DNA of 64,000 nt from Mycobacterium sp. (GTDB lineage Bacteria > Actinomycetota > Actinomycetes > Mycobacteriales > Mycobacteriaceae), in the NCBI GenBank assembly GCA_011620645.1, contig WOYS01000118.1, forward strand, positions 33,586 to 97,585, read 5' to 3'. The translations under genes and the position numbers were made by a program. Shown here one piece after another: positions 28,945 through 37,568 of the stretch; positions within the stretch are counted from its first letter, which is position 1, and each line of letters starts with the position of its first letter. The notes beneath the pieces were generated by a model. It saw only the letters and a list, made by a program, of their open reading frames with translations, made no database searches and was not told where the DNA came from.

Positions 28945-31218
28945 TTATGCGATCGCGGTGTATTCCTCGACCGTTACCGCGGTATCCGGCAGCTCATGGT
29001 GCACACTGATCCACACCGTGTCGCCGATCTCGGTGACCTCGATGCGTGGCTGCTCGGCATCGCCCGGCCGCGTCTGCATCCCCGTACCGTCGCCATCGCA
29101 GATGATGCTGGCGATGAGTTCTCCGGGGACCACCGTCAGCCCCACCCGGGCATGCGCGACGGCGCGGGCGAGGGTCGCTTCGATCGGTTCCAGCAGCTGC
29201 CGTCGCTGCTCGGGATCCAGCCGAGGCAGGTCGTTGTCGGCGTTCAGTGACACCACAACCCCGCGTCCGTCGGCATCTTCGATCGCCGGTCGCAGTTCGG
29301 CGATGAGCGGGTGGCCGAAGGTACGTGCCTGGAAGATTTGCAGCCGAAGCCGGCGCGACTCGATGCGGCAGCGCCAGCGGATGTCGGCGTCCATCGAGCC
29401 GGTGCTCAGGGTCTGCAGCAGTGGGAACACCCCGCGCATCAGTTTCGAGGTGCGCCGCACGGAGTCGTCGTGCAGCGCCTCGGTGATGCGGCGCTGGGCG
29501 TCGTTGGCCCACCGGTCCCGGATCTCTTCGGCGGCAATGGCATTGGCATCGCGCAGCAGCACCGGGAACGCCAGCACGAACACCTGCACGACGAAGACGC
29601 CCGCGGTGTGCAGCGCCAGGTTGTAGGCCGTCACCATGCCCGGGTAGTGCACGAGGTTCAGGATCGCGGTGCCCAGCCAGAAGGCGATCATGACGCCTGC
29701 GGCAAGCCCCAGCCGTAACCGCAGCAGGTAGGGCAGCACGCACAGCGCGGTGGCCAGCAGCGGCCACTGGGCAGGTCCACCGAGCATGTCGTCGGGCAGC
29801 AGCGTGGCCTGCGCGTAGATCACGGCCGCCATCAGGATCAGCGCCGGGGTGGTGAGATTCGGGCCCCGGCCCAGCACCCGGGGCAGACCGGCCAGCGCCA
29901 CCAGCGCCGCGAGCCCGCCCAAACCGAATTGTGCGGTGGGATGGTCGGTGTTGGCGGCGGCGTAGGGCACGGCAAGGGTCAGCTGTAGGAGCGCGAACGC
30001 CACGATGCTCAGGCCGAAACGGACGAGAATGCGTTCGGTGAACTGGTCGAGGTCCTCCGCGCTGGGCGCGTTCGGAGCGGTGCGCTGCAGCTGATGCCAG
30101 TTGACCGTGACGACCGTGCCGTTGCCGGGCGATGACCGCACCGATGCGGTGCCGTCGGCCCGCCGCATCCGTCCCACGATCGATTCGGCGACGCCGTGAC
30201 CGAACGTGGTGTTGATCGGGTCGAATCCGACACCGTCGTCGGTGACGGTCACCGTGAACGGCGAGATGTCGACGACGATGCAGGTCGCCCGCGCGTGACG
30301 GTCGGCGTTGTTGATCGCCTCACGCACCACCGCGACGATGGCGTTGGCGGTGCGTCCGTCCATGACCAGCCGGGTCAGCCCGGTCAGTTCGACCGGGGTC
30401 GTGCAGTGCCGGGCCTCGGCGGCGATCGCGGCAGCGACATCGGTGGCCGAATTCGCGCCGAGCCCGGCCGGGGCGCCGGCGAGCAATGCCAGATCGCGGC
30501 TGGCCTGTGCCGCGATGCGTTCGGGCGAGACCTGGGCTCCCTCACCGACGAGGTGCAGGGTCGCGGCGGCAGTGTCGTGGACGAGGGCCATGTGCTCGAG
30601 CTCGTGATCGCGCACCGCCGCGGCGATGGCAAGGCGCAGCGCGGCGTTGTGGTTGTCGACACGGGCCTGGTCGACGCGTCGCGCCACGGTCCGCGCCGTC
30701 AGCACCAGGACTGTGGTGATGGCCCACTCGACGGCCATTATGTAGTAGAGCATCGGGATGTGGATGACCCGCGAACATCCGACAACCTGCGCGCAACCGA
30801 CCATGTAGGCCGCCGCGATCGCCAGCGCCGCAGGAAAGCTCACCCTGGGCGGCTGGGCGATGGCACAGGAGATCACCGCGACGCCGGCGATGACCTGCGG
30901 TACCGAGTTGGTGTAGAGCAATTGCGGGTCGGCGCCGAAGACGGGCGCCGATGCCGAGACCACCAGCACGTAGCAGAAATCGAGGATCTGGAACACCCGT
31001 GCGCGGGACCGGGTTGCCAGCCGGTATCCGGACCAGCACACCAGCAGCGCGAGCGTGACCAGCCCGATCGTCGATTCCGGGGTGTGCGGCAACAGGAGCG
31101 CACTGATGGACGCCACCAGGGTGACGCTGTTCAGCAGAATGACGGAGGTGTCCTGGCCGCGGGTGATCAGCTGCTGCTCAGATACACGTACCGCCGGGTT
31201 GTGACCGCGCTCGAGCAC
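28945..31218 (-). CDS. Sensor histidine kinase with two membrane blocks (second paralogue)
   Basis: 757 residues, same architecture as 25148–27376. Seen: ~6 membrane helices (~28-175), LVHDTAAAT (His 214), HATPase boxes [24 protein letters not shown] and [12 protein letters not shown], a second set of hydrophobic helices, and a C-terminal cytoplasmic region (from ~580) with helical and beta segments. GTG start at 31218. It is divergent from arcA across 101 bp that carry an inverted repeat, so its regulator may act there. The presumed partner is 28117–28818, separated by 126 bp that could hold its own promoter. Confidence 0.8.
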   Translation of the reverse strand: MLERGHNPAVRVSEQQLITRGQDTSVILLNSVTLVASISALLLPHTPESTIGLVTLALLVCWSGYRLATRSRARVFQILDFCYVLVVSASAPVFGADPQLLYTNSVPQVIAGVAVISCAIAQPPRVSFPAALAIAAAYMVGCAQVVGCSRVIHIPMLYYIMAVEWAITTVLVLTARTVARRVDQARVDNHNAALRLAIAAAVRDHELEHMALVHDTAAATLHLVGEGAQVSPERIAAQASRDLALLAGAPAGLGANSATDVAAAIAAEARHCTTPVELTGLTRLVMDGRTANAIVAVVREAINNADRHARATCIVVDISPFTVTVTDDGVGFDPINTTFGHGVAESIVGRMRRADGTASVRSSPGNGTVVTVNWHQLQRTAPNAPSAEDLDQFTERILVRFGLSIVAFALLQLTLAVPYAAANTDHPTAQFGLGGLAALVALAGLPRVLGRGPNLTTPALILMAAVIYAQATLLPDDMLGGPAQWPLLATALCVLPYLLRLRLGLAAGVMIAFWLGTAILNLVHYPGMVTAYNLALHTAGVFVVQVFVLAFPVLLRDANAIAAEEIRDRWANDAQRRITEALHDDSVRRTSKLMRGVFPLLQTLSTGSMDADIRWRCRIESRRLRLQIFQARTFGHPLIAELRPAIEDADGRGVVVSLNADNDLPRLDPEQRRQLLEPIEATLARAVAHARVGLTVVPGELIASIICDGDGTGMQTRPGDAEQPRIEVTEIGDTVWISVHHELPDTAVTVEEYTAIA

Positions 31219-31220
31219 AG

Positions 31221-31276
31221 GACATTATGTACCGAATGTCTGTGGCAATGTCCGCCGATTGGCGGGCATTGCCACA
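31221..31276 (+). promoter_or_regulatory. Inverted-repeat operator or hairpin upstream of arcA
   Basis: tgtggcaatgtccgcc (31241-31256) and ggcgggcattgccaca (31261-31276) are inverted with a 4-base gatt loop, 15 of 16 pairs matching. A smaller GACATT/AATGTC inverted pair lies just upstream (31221-31226 / 31235-31240) and AATGTC recurs at 31247. This sits between the divergent kinase gene and arcA, ending 43 bp before the arcA start. Confidence 0.6.
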
Positions 31277-31319
31277 TGGGTCACACTTGTCCGGGCTGTG
31301 TGTACCGTTAGGGGAACGC

Positions 31320-32570
31320 GTGACCGCCAAACCATCCGACGCCTACGGGGTGCATTCCGAGGTCGGCAAGCTGCACAAGGTGCTGGTGTGCTCTCCCGGC
31401 CTGGCCCATGAACGGCTGACGCCGACCAACTGCGATGACCTGTTGTTCGACGATGTGCTGTGGGTGCAGAACGCGCGACGCGACCACTTCGACTTCATGG
31501 ACAAGATGCGCGATCGCGATGTGGAGGTCGTCGAACTGCACAACCTGCTCACCGAGACGATGCAGATCCCCGAGGCCAAGGCCTGGCTGCTCGACCGCAA
31601 GATCGTGGCCAACGAGGTGGGTTTGGGCCTCGTCGACGACACCCGCAGCTTCCTGGATTCCCTTGAGACGCGCCGGCTCGCCGAACTGCTCATCGGTGGC
31701 ATGTCGACCTTGGATCTGCCCTCCGACATCCAGTCCGGGCACCGCGCGCTTACGCGCGAGGACTCCCGAGTCACCGAGTACCTGATGCCGCCGCTGCCCA
31801 ATATGCTCTACACCCGGGACACCACCTGCTGGATATACGGCGGGGTGACGCTCAATCCGCTGTACTGGCCTGCCCGTCAGGACGAGACGTTGTTGATGAA
31901 GGCGATCTACGAATTCCACCCCGACTATGTGGGGTCCAAGGTGTGGTGGGGAGATCCCGAGAAGCAATGGGGGCTGGCCACCATCGAGGGCGGTGACGTC
32001 CTGATCCCCGGTAACGGCGTGGTGCTCATCGGCATGAGCGAACGCACGTCGCGACAGGCCATCACCCAGGTGGCCGCCGAACTGTTCGCAAACGGCGGTG
32101 CCGAGAAGGTGATCGTGGCCGGAATGCCGAAACTGCGTGCCGCCATGCACCTGGACACGGTGTTCACCTTCGCCGACCGCGATGTCGTCACGATCTACCC
32201 CGACATCGTGGACAACATCGTGCCGTTCACCCTGCTGCCCAGCGATACCGAACCCGGCGTCGAGGTGATCGAGGAGACCACACCGTTCACCGAGGTGGTC
32301 GCTGCCGCGCTCGGTCTGCCCGCACTGCGCATCGTCGAAACCGGTGGCACCCGGTACGACTCGGAGCGCCAGCAATGGGACAGCGGCAACAACCTGGTCG
32401 CGGTCGAACCGGGGGTGGTGTTCGCCTATGACCGCAACACCCATACCAACTCGCTGCTGCGCAAGGCGGGTGTCGAGGTCATCACCATCGTCGGCGCCGA
32501 ACTGGGCCGGGGCCGTGGTGGCGGGCACTGCATGACCTGCCCCATCATCCGTGATCCGGTCGTGTTCTAG
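31320..32570 (+). CDS. arcA: Arginine deiminase
   Basis: 416 residues, usual length. Hydrolyses arginine to citrulline and ammonia, the first step of the deiminase route. Seen: [19 protein letters not shown] with substrate Asp, HLDTVFTF with catalytic His, and [11 protein letters not shown]-type end with catalytic Cys at ~404 ([11 protein letters not shown]). Start: GTG 31320 with AGGGGAA just upstream; the longer frame from 31227 would read through the inverted repeat. Its TAG shares a CTAG palindrome with the convergent rocD stop. Confidence 0.93.
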   Translation: MTAKPSDAYGVHSEVGKLHKVLVCSPGLAHERLTPTNCDDLLFDDVLWVQNARRDHFDFMDKMRDRDVEVVELHNLLTETMQIPEAKAWLLDRKIVANEVGLGLVDDTRSFLDSLETRRLAELLIGGMSTLDLPSDIQSGHRALTREDSRVTEYLMPPLPNMLYTRDTTCWIYGGVTLNPLYWPARQDETLLMKAIYEFHPDYVGSKVWWGDPEKQWGLATIEGGDVLIPGNGVVLIGMSERTSRQAITQVAAELFANGGAEKVIVAGMPKLRAAMHLDTVFTFADRDVVTIYPDIVDNIVPFTLLPSDTEPGVEVIEETTPFTEVVAAALGLPALRIVETGGTRYDSERQQWDSGNNLVAVEPGVVFAYDRNTHTNSLLRKAGVEVITIVGAELGRGRGGGHCMTCPIIRDPVVF

Positions 32571-33781
32571 GCGAGCACCTCACCGAAACGGTCCATCGCC
32601 CAATCGATTTCGTCGGCGGTGATGACCAGCGGTGGGGCGAAGCGCAGGGTGTGACCGTGGGTGTCCTTGACCAGCACACCGCGTTCGGCCAGTCGCAGGC
32701 TCACCTGCTTGCCGGTGCCCAGGCGCGGGTCGAGATCGACCCCGGCCCACAGTCCCTTGCCGCGCACCGCGAGGACGCCCGGCAGAGCACGGAGTCGGGC
32801 GTGCAGGTGCGCACCGAGTTCGGTTGAGCGTGACTGGTATTCGCCGGATTCCAGCATCGCGACGACGGTGCTGCCGATGGCGGCGGCCAGCGGATTGCCG
32901 CCGAATGTGGAGCCGTGCTCACCGGGATGCAGCACCCCGAGCACGTCGCGATCGGCCACCATCGCCGACAGTGGGACCACCCCGCCGCCCAGTGCCTTGC
33001 CGAGCAGGTAGATGTCGGGCGTCACGTCCCAGTGGTCGCAGGCGAAGGTCCGGCCGGTGCGTGCCAGGCCGGACTGGATCTCGTCGGCGATCATCAGGAC
33101 GCCGCGTTCGGTGCACAGCTCGCGCACCCGCGGCAGGAAGTCATCGGGCGGCACGATGATGCCGGCCTCGCCCTGGATCGGCTCCAGTAGCACGGCCACC
33201 GTGTTCTCGTCGATGGCCGCTGCCATGGCCTCGGAGTTGCCGAAGGGCACCGCGCGGAAGCCGGGGGTGAACGGCCCGAACCCGCCTCGGGCCGTCTCGT
33301 CGTCGGAGAAGCTGATGATGGTGGTGGTACGGCCATGAAAGTTGTTGCGGGCCACGATGATATTGGCCATGTCCGGCGGTGCGCCCTTGACGTCGGCACC
33401 CCACTTGCGGGCCACCTTGATGGCGCTCTCGACGGCCTCGGCACCGCTGTTCATCGGCAGCACCATGTCTTTGCCGCACAGCCGGGCGAGCGCGGCACAG
33501 AACGGCCCGAGCCGGTCGGAGTGAAACGCCCGGCTCACCAGCGTGACGGCATCGAGCTGGGCGTGGGCGGCGGCGGTGATCACCGGGTTGCGGTGGCCGA
33601 AGTTCACCGCGGAGTAGGCGGCCAGGCAGTCCAGATAGCGGCGTCCGTCCACATCGGTGATCCAGGCGCCCTCGGCGGATGCGGCGACCACCGGCAGCGG
33701 GGAGTAGTTGTGCGCGGCGTAGCGGTCGTCGAGTGCGATCGCACTTTCGGTTCGACCGCTGATATCGCTCGCCACACTCAC
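32567..33781 (-). CDS. rocD: Ornithine aminotransferase
   Basis: 404 residues, a single intact gene; in M. tuberculosis I recall it split as rocD1/rocD2. PLP enzyme converting ornithine and 2-oxoglutarate to glutamate semialdehyde. Seen: [33 protein letters not shown] and the PLP lysine motif LLGKALGGG, then [13 protein letters not shown]. Start: GTG 33781, overlapping the ddaH-like stop (GTGA). With arcA and the hydrolase it makes an arginine/ornithine catabolic set. Confidence 0.9.
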   Translation of the reverse strand: MSVASDISGRTESAIALDDRYAAHNYSPLPVVAASAEGAWITDVDGRRYLDCLAAYSAVNFGHRNPVITAAAHAQLDAVTLVSRAFHSDRLGPFCAALARLCGKDMVLPMNSGAEAVESAIKVARKWGADVKGAPPDMANIIVARNNFHGRTTTIISFSDDETARGGFGPFTPGFRAVPFGNSEAMAAAIDENTVAVLLEPIQGEAGIIVPPDDFLPRVRELCTERGVLMIADEIQSGLARTGRTFACDHWDVTPDIYLLGKALGGGVVPLSAMVADRDVLGVLHPGEHGSTFGGNPLAAAIGSTVVAMLESGEYQSRSTELGAHLHARLRALPGVLAVRGKGLWAGVDLDPRLGTGKQVSLRLAERGVLVKDTHGHTLRFAPPLVITADEIDWAMDRFGEVLA

Positions 33782-34647
33782 GGATGCACTTCCAGCGTGC
33801 AGCATTTGACGGACCCGCCACCCTTGAGCAGTTCGGACAGATCCACGCCGATCGGTTCGAATCCGGCGGCGCGCAGTTGGGTGGCGAATCCGGTGGCGCC
33901 GGCCGGAAGCACCACATGGCGCCCGTCGGAGACCGCGTTGAGGCCGAGGACGAAGGCGTCGGCGGTGGCGACCTCGATGGCGGTGGGGAACAGGTCGCGA
34001 AGCCGGGCCAGGGCGTCGTCGCTGAACGCCGGCGGGTAGTACGCGACCACCGGGTCGGGGCCGTCGGTGAGCACCGCCAGTGCGGTGTCGAGGTGGTAGA
34101 ACCGCGGGTCGACGAGTTCCAGGCTGATCAACGGCAGACCGGTGATCGCGGCGATCTCGTAGTGTGCGCGCCGGTCGGTACGAAAACCATAGCCGGCCAA
34201 CACCGTTGACCCGGCCACCAGCAGATCGCCCTGGCCTTCGTTGTGGTGTCGGGTGCGTTCGGGCCGGTGACCGGCAGCGGCCATCCAGGCGGCATACGCG
34301 TCGGCCTCGCCGGCCCGCTGCGGGAAGGTGAAGTTCGCGACCACGGCGTGGCCATTGACGATCAGCCCGCCGTTGGCGGCGTAGACCATATCCGGCAGGC
34401 CGGTGACCGAGGCCACCAGATCCACCGTGTGGCCCAGGTCGGTGTAAGTGCGGCGCAGTGTCTCCCACTGGCGCAATGCGAGATCCGCGTCGACCGGAAC
34501 GGAAGTGTCCATCCACGGGTTGATGGCGTATTCGACGGCGAAGTGATGGGGCGCCGTCATGGCGAAGTGGCGGGTACGGGCGCGGCGGGTGGGCGTCTGG
34601 GAGGGATCAGCCATGTCGGCGGTGAGATCGGAAACCGTCATGGCCAT
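33778..34647 (-). CDS. Dimethylarginine dimethylaminohydrolase / amidinotransferase-like enzyme
   Basis: ~289 residues of the guanidino-group-modifying superfamily (relative of Rv2323c). Seen: YAINPWMD near the N-terminus, GLPDMVYAANGGL, RRAHYE, FYHLDTALAVL with catalytic His, and [14 protein letters not shown] with the catalytic Cys at the end. It probably hydrolyses a (methyl)arginine or acts in an alternative arginine breakdown to ornithine, upstream of rocD. Start set at ATG 34647; ATG 34641 or 34614 are possible. It diverges from an AsnC regulator. Confidence 0.8.
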   Translation of the reverse strand: MAMTVSDLTADMADPSQTPTRRARTRHFAMTAPHHFAVEYAINPWMDTSVPVDADLALRQWETLRRTYTDLGHTVDLVASVTGLPDMVYAANGGLIVNGHAVVANFTFPQRAGEADAYAAWMAAAGHRPERTRHHNEGQGDLLVAGSTVLAGYGFRTDRRAHYEIAAITGLPLISLELVDPRFYHLDTALAVLTDGPDPVVAYYPPAFSDDALARLRDLFPTAIEVATADAFVLGLNAVSDGRHVVLPAGATGFATQLRAAGFEPIGVDLSELLKGGGSVKCCTLEVHP

Positions 34648-34755
34648 GACGGTATTCGGTCTTTCAGCTGCAATCAATCGCCGAACCTTGCGTATATGGT
34701 GTGGTTTCATTGCGTGCAGATTCAGAAATTGGCGATCTGTTGTTCAGATGGGGGG

Positions 34756-35202
34756 GTGACGGGCGTGGACGAGACCGATGAGGGCATCCTGGCCGAGCTG
34801 ATCGACGATGCCCGGGCCACTTTCGCCGAGATCGGACAGCGGGTGAATCTGTCGGCTCCGGCGGTCAAGCGGCGGGTGGACCGCATGCTCGACAGTGGTG
34901 TCATCCGCGGGTTCACCGCGGTGGTGGACCGCAACGCGCTGGGCTGGACCACCGAGGCCTACGTCCAGGTCTACTGCCACGGCACCATCGCCCCGAGCGA
35001 GCTGCGCCAGGCCTGGGTGGACATCCCGGAGGTGGTCAGCGCCGCGACGGTGACGGGGACCGCCGATGCCATCCTGCATGTTCTGGCCCGCGATATGCGA
35101 CATCTGGAGGACGCCCTGGAGCGCATTCGGGCCAGCGCGGATATCGAGCGCAGCGAGAGCATCGTGGTGCTGTCGAACATCATCGAGCGCACCCGGTCCT
35201 GA
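34756..35202 (+). CDS. AsnC/Lrp-family regulator of the arginine cluster
   Basis: 148 residues. N-terminal HTH (ILAELIDDARATFAEIGQ...LSAPAVKRRVDRMLDSG, ~8-45) and C-terminal RAM domain binding amino acids (VYCHGTIAP, ATVTGTADAILHVL). Divergent from ddaH-rocD across ~108 bp of relatively AT-rich DNA, the usual setting in which Lrp proteins control arginine/ornithine catabolism; matches Rv2324 next to Rv2323c-rocD. Start GTG 34756 or 34765. Confidence 0.85.
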   Translation: MTGVDETDEGILAELIDDARATFAEIGQRVNLSAPAVKRRVDRMLDSGVIRGFTAVVDRNALGWTTEAYVQVYCHGTIAPSELRQAWVDIPEVVSAATVTGTADAILHVLARDMRHLEDALERIRASADIERSESIVVLSNIIERTRS

Positions 35203-35258
35203 GCGGTTCCGCCGGGGTGGTGGACATTACGTGCCCGCCATCGTGTAAGAAACACCAC

Positions 35259-36440
35259 GTGGCAACCAATGGGGGCATCGTCATTGTCGGTGGTGGGCTG
35301 GCGGCAGCCCGCACCGCCGAACAACTGCGACGCGCCGAATACCCCGGACCGATCACCATCGTCAGCGACGAGCGGCATCTGCCGTATGACCGGCCGCCGC
35401 TGTCGAAGGACATGCTGCGCAACGCCGACCACGATGTCGTGCTCAAGCCGCAGCAGTTCTACGACGAACGCAACATCACGCTGCGCCTCGGCGCGGCCGC
35501 GCAGTCGGTCGACACTGCTGCCAAGGTGCTGAGCCTGGCCGATGGCTCGACGCTCGAATACGACGAGCTCGTCATCGCGACCGGCCTTGAGCCCAAGCGT
35601 ATTCGGTCCTTCCCGGACCTGGAGGGCATCCGGGTGCTGCGGTCCATCGGCGACAGTGTCGCACTACGCGAGCATGCCGCGACCGCCCAGCGCGCCGTCA
35701 TCATCGGCGCCGGCTTCATCGGTTGTGAGGTGGCCGCCAGCCTGCGTCAGCTCGGTGTCGACGTGGTGATCGTCGAACCGCAGCCGACCCCGTTGGCCTC
35801 GGTGCTCGGCGAGAAGATCGGCTCGCTGATCACCCGGCTGCACCGGGCCGAGGGTGTGGACGTGCGGTGTGGCGTGGGTGTCGCCTCGGTGACCGGCACG
35901 GACAAGGTCGAGAAGGTGGTGCTCACCGACGGCACCGAGTTGGACGCCGATGTCGTCGTCGTCGGAATCGGCTCGCACCCGGTCACCGGCTGGCTCGATG
36001 GCAGCGGGATCGAAGTGGACAACGGCGTGGTGTGTGATGACGCCGGACGGGCCAGCGCCGAGCACGTATGGGCCATCGGAGATGTGGCGTCCTGGCGTTC
36101 GGAGGTCGGGCACCACGTGCGCGTCGAGCATTGGAGCAATGTCGCCGAGCAGGCACGGGTTCTCGTGCCGGCGATCCTGGGGCAGGCACCGGGTAGCGCG
36201 GCCATCTCGGTGCCCTACTTCTGGAGCGACCAGTACGACGTCAAGATCCAGTGCCTGGGTGAGCCGGCCGCCGACGACGTGGTGCATGTGGTCGAGGACG
36301 ACGGCCGCAAGTTCCTGGCCTACTACGAGCGTGACGGTGTCCTCACCGCCGTGGTCGGCGGCGGGATGCCCGGCAAGGTGATGAAGGCCCGCGGCAAGAT
36401 CGCCTCGGGCGCTCCCATCGCCGACGTGCTGCCTGCCTAG
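35259..36440 (+). CDS. FAD-dependent ferredoxin reductase (Rv0688-like)
   Basis: ~393 residues. FAD-binding GGGLAAARTAEQLRRAEY near the start, ATGLEPKRI, the NAD-binding IGAGFIGCEVAASLRQLG (~163-180), GDVASW and a C-terminal reductase domain with YFWSDQYDVKIQCLG. It transfers electrons from NAD(P)H to a ferredoxin or similar carrier. Its place just before mftR is as in M. tuberculosis. Start: GTG 35259 gives a start near the FAD motif; GTG 35217 would add 14 unusual residues with CPPSCKKHH. Confidence 0.9.
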   Translation: MATNGGIVIVGGGLAAARTAEQLRRAEYPGPITIVSDERHLPYDRPPLSKDMLRNADHDVVLKPQQFYDERNITLRLGAAAQSVDTAAKVLSLADGSTLEYDELVIATGLEPKRIRSFPDLEGIRVLRSIGDSVALREHAATAQRAVIIGAGFIGCEVAASLRQLGVDVVIVEPQPTPLASVLGEKIGSLITRLHRAEGVDVRCGVGVASVTGTDKVEKVVLTDGTELDADVVVVGIGSHPVTGWLDGSGIEVDNGVVCDDAGRASAEHVWAIGDVASWRSEVGHHVRVEHWSNVAEQARVLVPAILGQAPGSAAISVPYFWSDQYDVKIQCLGEPAADDVVHVVEDDGRKFLAYYERDGVLTAVVGGGMPGKVMKARGKIASGAPIADVLPA

Positions 36441-36459
36441 CGAACTCCGACACCCCGGA

Positions 36460-37050
36460 TCACAGGTGGGTGAGGCCGCGGCCGACCACGTCGAAGGAAT
36501 CGCCCAGTAGGCGTTCCAGGGACACTGACTCGTCGGCCAGCCATAGCCCGTAGGCGGTCAGAGCGACACCCAGCAGTGTCCAGGCGGCGGTCTGGGGGAC
36601 CAGGCCGTCCGGTTTCTCGCCGCGCCGTCGTGCCACGTACTCGGCAACCACGGTGCGCCAGCCCGCATACATCGTCATCGAATGTGCCTGCAGTGCATCG
36701 GTTCCTAGGATCAGGCGCATGCGCTGGCGGTGCCGCTCCTCGTCGTCGAACCGGTTGAACGCGAGCAGTGCGATGCGCAGGGCCCCGGCGATGTCGACGC
36801 GTTGGTCGCCCTCGGCGAGCAGTTCGCGCATGAGGTTCAGGTGCGCGTCGAAGTCACCCCAGGGGATGGCGTTCTTGGACGGGTAGTAGCGGAACAGCGT
36901 GCGGCGGGCGATTCCGGCTGCGCGGGCGACATCGTCCACGCTGACCTCGTCGAAGCCGTGGCTGGCGAACAGATCCAGCGCGACGGAGGTGATGTGGTCC
37001 TGGGTGGTGGATGGCCGGCGACCGACGCGAGGTTCGGACGACTTCGCCAT
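36460..37050 (-). CDS. mftR: Mycofactocin-locus TetR regulator
   Basis: ~196 residues. TetR HTH at the N-terminus ([39 protein letters not shown]...), ligand domain following. It stands divergent to mftA, like known MftR, a repressor of the mft operon that responds to long-chain acyl-CoAs (established in mycobacteria). ATG 37050 is preceded by GGAAGGGTGG; GTG 37059 is an alternative. Confidence 0.88.
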   Translation of the reverse strand: MAKSSEPRVGRRPSTTQDHITSVALDLFASHGFDEVSVDDVARAAGIARRTLFRYYPSKNAIPWGDFDAHLNLMRELLAEGDQRVDIAGALRIALLAFNRFDDEERHRQRMRLILGTDALQAHSMTMYAGWRTVVAEYVARRRGEKPDGLVPQTAAWTLLGVALTAYGLWLADESVSLERLLGDSFDVVGRGLTHL

Positions 37051-37099
37051 GGAACCCACCCTTCCGTTTCTGCACTCGATGCCATATTCTTGCGAACCA

Positions 37100-37156
37100 G
37101 GTCACAATTGTCGAGGACCTACTCGTGTCACAGCCCAGAAGTGTTACAGCCCAGAA
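37100..37156 (+). promoter_or_regulatory. mftR-mftA intergenic: palindrome and tandem 16-bp repeat
   Basis: The 117-bp space between the divergent mftR and mftA holds GGTCACAATTGTCGAGGACC (37100-37119), with an ACAATTGT palindrome between GGTC/GACC arms, and two head-to-tail copies of gtgtYacagcccagaa (37125-37140, 37141-37156; one mismatch) just before the mftA ribosome site. Either could be the MftR operator; the tandem copies may also be a simple expansion. Confidence 0.45.
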
Positions 37157-37167
37157 AGGTGCGATCC

Positions 37168-37263
37168 ATGGACCAGAAACAGCAGGTTGAGGCAGAAGCG
37201 CAGCTCGTCACCGAGTCCCTCGTCGAAGAGGTCTCGATCGACGGTATGTGCGGGGTTTACTGA
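37168..37263 (+). CDS. mftA: Mycofactocin precursor peptide
   Basis: 31 residues, ending IDGMCGVY, the hallmark of MftA; the last Val-Tyr pair is the part that MftC modifies and that becomes the redox cofactor (established). The leader is Glu/Gln-rich (DQKQQVEAEAQLVTES). Start ATG 37168 follows AGAAAGGTG. mftB starts two bases after its stop. Confidence 0.95.
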   Translation: MDQKQQVEAEAQLVTESLVEEVSIDGMCGVY

Positions 37264-37265
37264 CC

Positions 37266-37568
37266 GTGAGCGCACCCACTGCTGACGCAGTGGCGTTCGA
37301 CCCCGATCGCGGCTGGCGGCTGCACCACCAGGTGGCGGTGCGGCCGGAGCCGTTCGGGGCGCTGCTGTACCACTTCGGTACCCGCAAGCTGTCGTTCCTG
37401 AAGAACCGGACGATCGTCGCGGTGGTCAACTCCCTCGACGAGCACCCCGACATCCGATCCGCTTGTCGCGCCGCCGGAATCGACGACGACGCCCAAGGCC
37501 CGTACCTACATGCGCTGGGCGTGTTGGTGAAATCCAACATGCTGGTCGCCAAGGAGAACACCCTATGA
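37266..37568 (+). CDS. mftB: Mycofactocin peptide chaperone (RiPP recognition element)
   Basis: 100 residues. MftB binds the MftA leader and delivers it to MftC; it has the winged-helix PqqD-like fold. Seen: AFDPDRGWRLHHQVAVRPEPFGALLYHFGTRKL-type conserved core (here FGALLYHFGTRKLSFLKN) and a helical C-terminus. GTG 37266 start. Its stop overlaps mftC by four bases (ATGA). Confidence 0.93.
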   Translation: MSAPTADAVAFDPDRGWRLHHQVAVRPEPFGALLYHFGTRKLSFLKNRTIVAVVNSLDEHPDIRSACRAAGIDDDAQGPYLHALGVLVKSNMLVAKENTL

